Origin: Pseudomonadota bacterium
Lineage (GTDB): Bacteria; Pseudomonadota; Gammaproteobacteria; Xanthomonadales; Xanthomonadaceae
Assembly: GCA_023461075.1 (NCBI GenBank)
Contig: JAEWNY010000017.1
Span: forward strand, 1-6,876
Direction: 5' to 3'
Length of the DNA stretch: 6,876 bases
Positions 6,368 through 6,876 of this stretch are shown here, in pieces (the stretch's first letter is position 1; each line of letters begins with the position of its first letter). Position numbers and translations under genes: made by a program. The notes below the pieces were generated by a model. The model was not told the DNA's origin and searched no databases. It saw only the letters and a list, made by a program, of their open reading frames with translations.

Positions 6368-6373
6368 GGCGGC

Positions 6374-6876
6374 ATGAGCGAAGACCGCATCATCGCCGCC
6401 GACGCGACCCGCGAAGACGAGGCCGCCGAGGCCAGCATCCGCCCGAAGCGCTTGGCCGATTACCTCGGCCAGCAGCCGGTACGCGAGCAGATGCAGATCT
6501 ACATCGATGCTGCCAAGGGCCGGGCCGAGGCGCTCGACCACGTGCTGATCTTCGGGCCACCGGGCCTTGGCAAGACCACGCTCTCGCATGTCATCGCCAA
6601 CGAACTGGGCGTCAACCTGCGCGTCACCAGCGGGCCGGTGATCGAGCGTGCGGGTGATCTAGCAGCGCTGCTGACCAACCTGCAGCCGCACGACGTGCTG
6701 TTCATCGACGAGATCCATCGCCTCTCGCCGGTGGTCGAGGAGGTGCTGTACCCGGCGATGGAGGATTTCCAGATCGACATCATGATCGGCGAAGGCCCGG
6801 CCGCCCGCTCGATCAAGCTGGACCTGCCGCCATTCACCCTGGTCGGCGCGACCACCCGCGCGGGCCTGTTGACCGC
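6374..6876 (+). CDS. ruvB: Holliday junction branch-migration ATPase RuvB, N-terminal part
   Basis: AAA+ motor that, as hexameric rings on either side of RuvA, pumps DNA through the Holliday junction using ATP. The window holds 167 codons of a protein usually about 345 residues long; the frame is open to the last base. The N-terminal block SIRPKRLADYLGQ (21-33) is typical. Walker A is GPPGLGKT (61-68), Walker B LFIDEIHR (109-116), and sensor 1 lies in VGATTRAG (157-164). The rest of the AAA+ lid and the C-terminal winged-helix domain are outside the window. ATG 6374 gives the normal family start. No Shine-Dalgarno is visible; the start is ATGA, overlapping the stop of a 3-codon ORF. It is separated from ruvA by kup, so the E. 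coli-like ruvAB pair is split here. Confidence 0.98.
   Translation, partial: MSEDRIIAADATREDEAAEASIRPKRLADYLGQQPVREQMQIYIDAAKGRAEALDHVLIFGPPGLGKTTLSHVIANELGVNLRVTSGPVIERAGDLAALLTNLQPHDVLFIDEIHRLSPVVEEVLYPAMEDFQIDIMIGEGPAARSIKLDLPPFTLVGATTRAGLLT

Noticed and set aside
1..6876. Mobile element, CRISPR array, tRNA or toxin-antitoxin system
   Set aside because: No transposase or integrase, no regularly spaced repeats, no tRNA-like cloverleaf and no paired small genes with such signatures were seen; the region is core genome.

Overview
The window is GC-rich bacterial chromosome, packed with genes on the + strand. Protein features suggest a gammaproteobacterium of the Xanthomonadaceae (Lysobacter, Luteimonas, Xanthomonas or a relative). 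The clues are a YebC that opens MGRGPSIEARKN instead of the enterobacterial MAGHSKWANIK type, RuvA and RuvC sequences of the xanthomonad kind, and kup lying inside the ruv cluster. The placement comes from remembered sequences, so the genus is left open.

Layout, all on +: (1) the 3' part of aspS, aspartyl-tRNA synthetase (1-812); (2) a PaiA-like GNAT N-acetyltransferase (929-1441); (3) a small alpha/beta hydrolase with an intact Ser-Asp-His triad (1480-2133); (4) yebC (2166-2882); (5) ruvC, which has no ATG/GTG/TTG start that keeps its catalytic N-terminus and probably begins at a CTG overlapping the yebC stop (2879-3427); (6) a 249-bp gap tiled by two small ORFs joined by stop/start overlaps (3427-3486 and 3483-3680); (7) ruvA (3677-4264); (8) kup, a potassium transporter (4307-6229); (9) a 144-bp gap with a strong hairpin; (10) the 5' part of ruvB (6374-6876, running off the window).

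RuvA, RuvB and RuvC form the Holliday-junction machine: RuvA binds the four-way junction, RuvB drives branch migration with ATP, and RuvC cuts. YebC is a translation-associated factor commonly found beside ruvC. Kup is functionally unrelated but sits between ruvA and ruvB. The GNAT and hydrolase genes are accessory metabolic genes of unknown substrate.

This is mostly an ordinary core-genome region. I see no mobile element, CRISPR array, phage gene, tRNA or rRNA, and no clearly new multigene system. The parts worth a second look are the translation-start architecture of the ruv cluster (CTG start for ruvC; tiny upstream ORFs ending in ATGA on the starts of ruvA, kup and ruvB) and the small-ORF chain between ruvC and ruvA.
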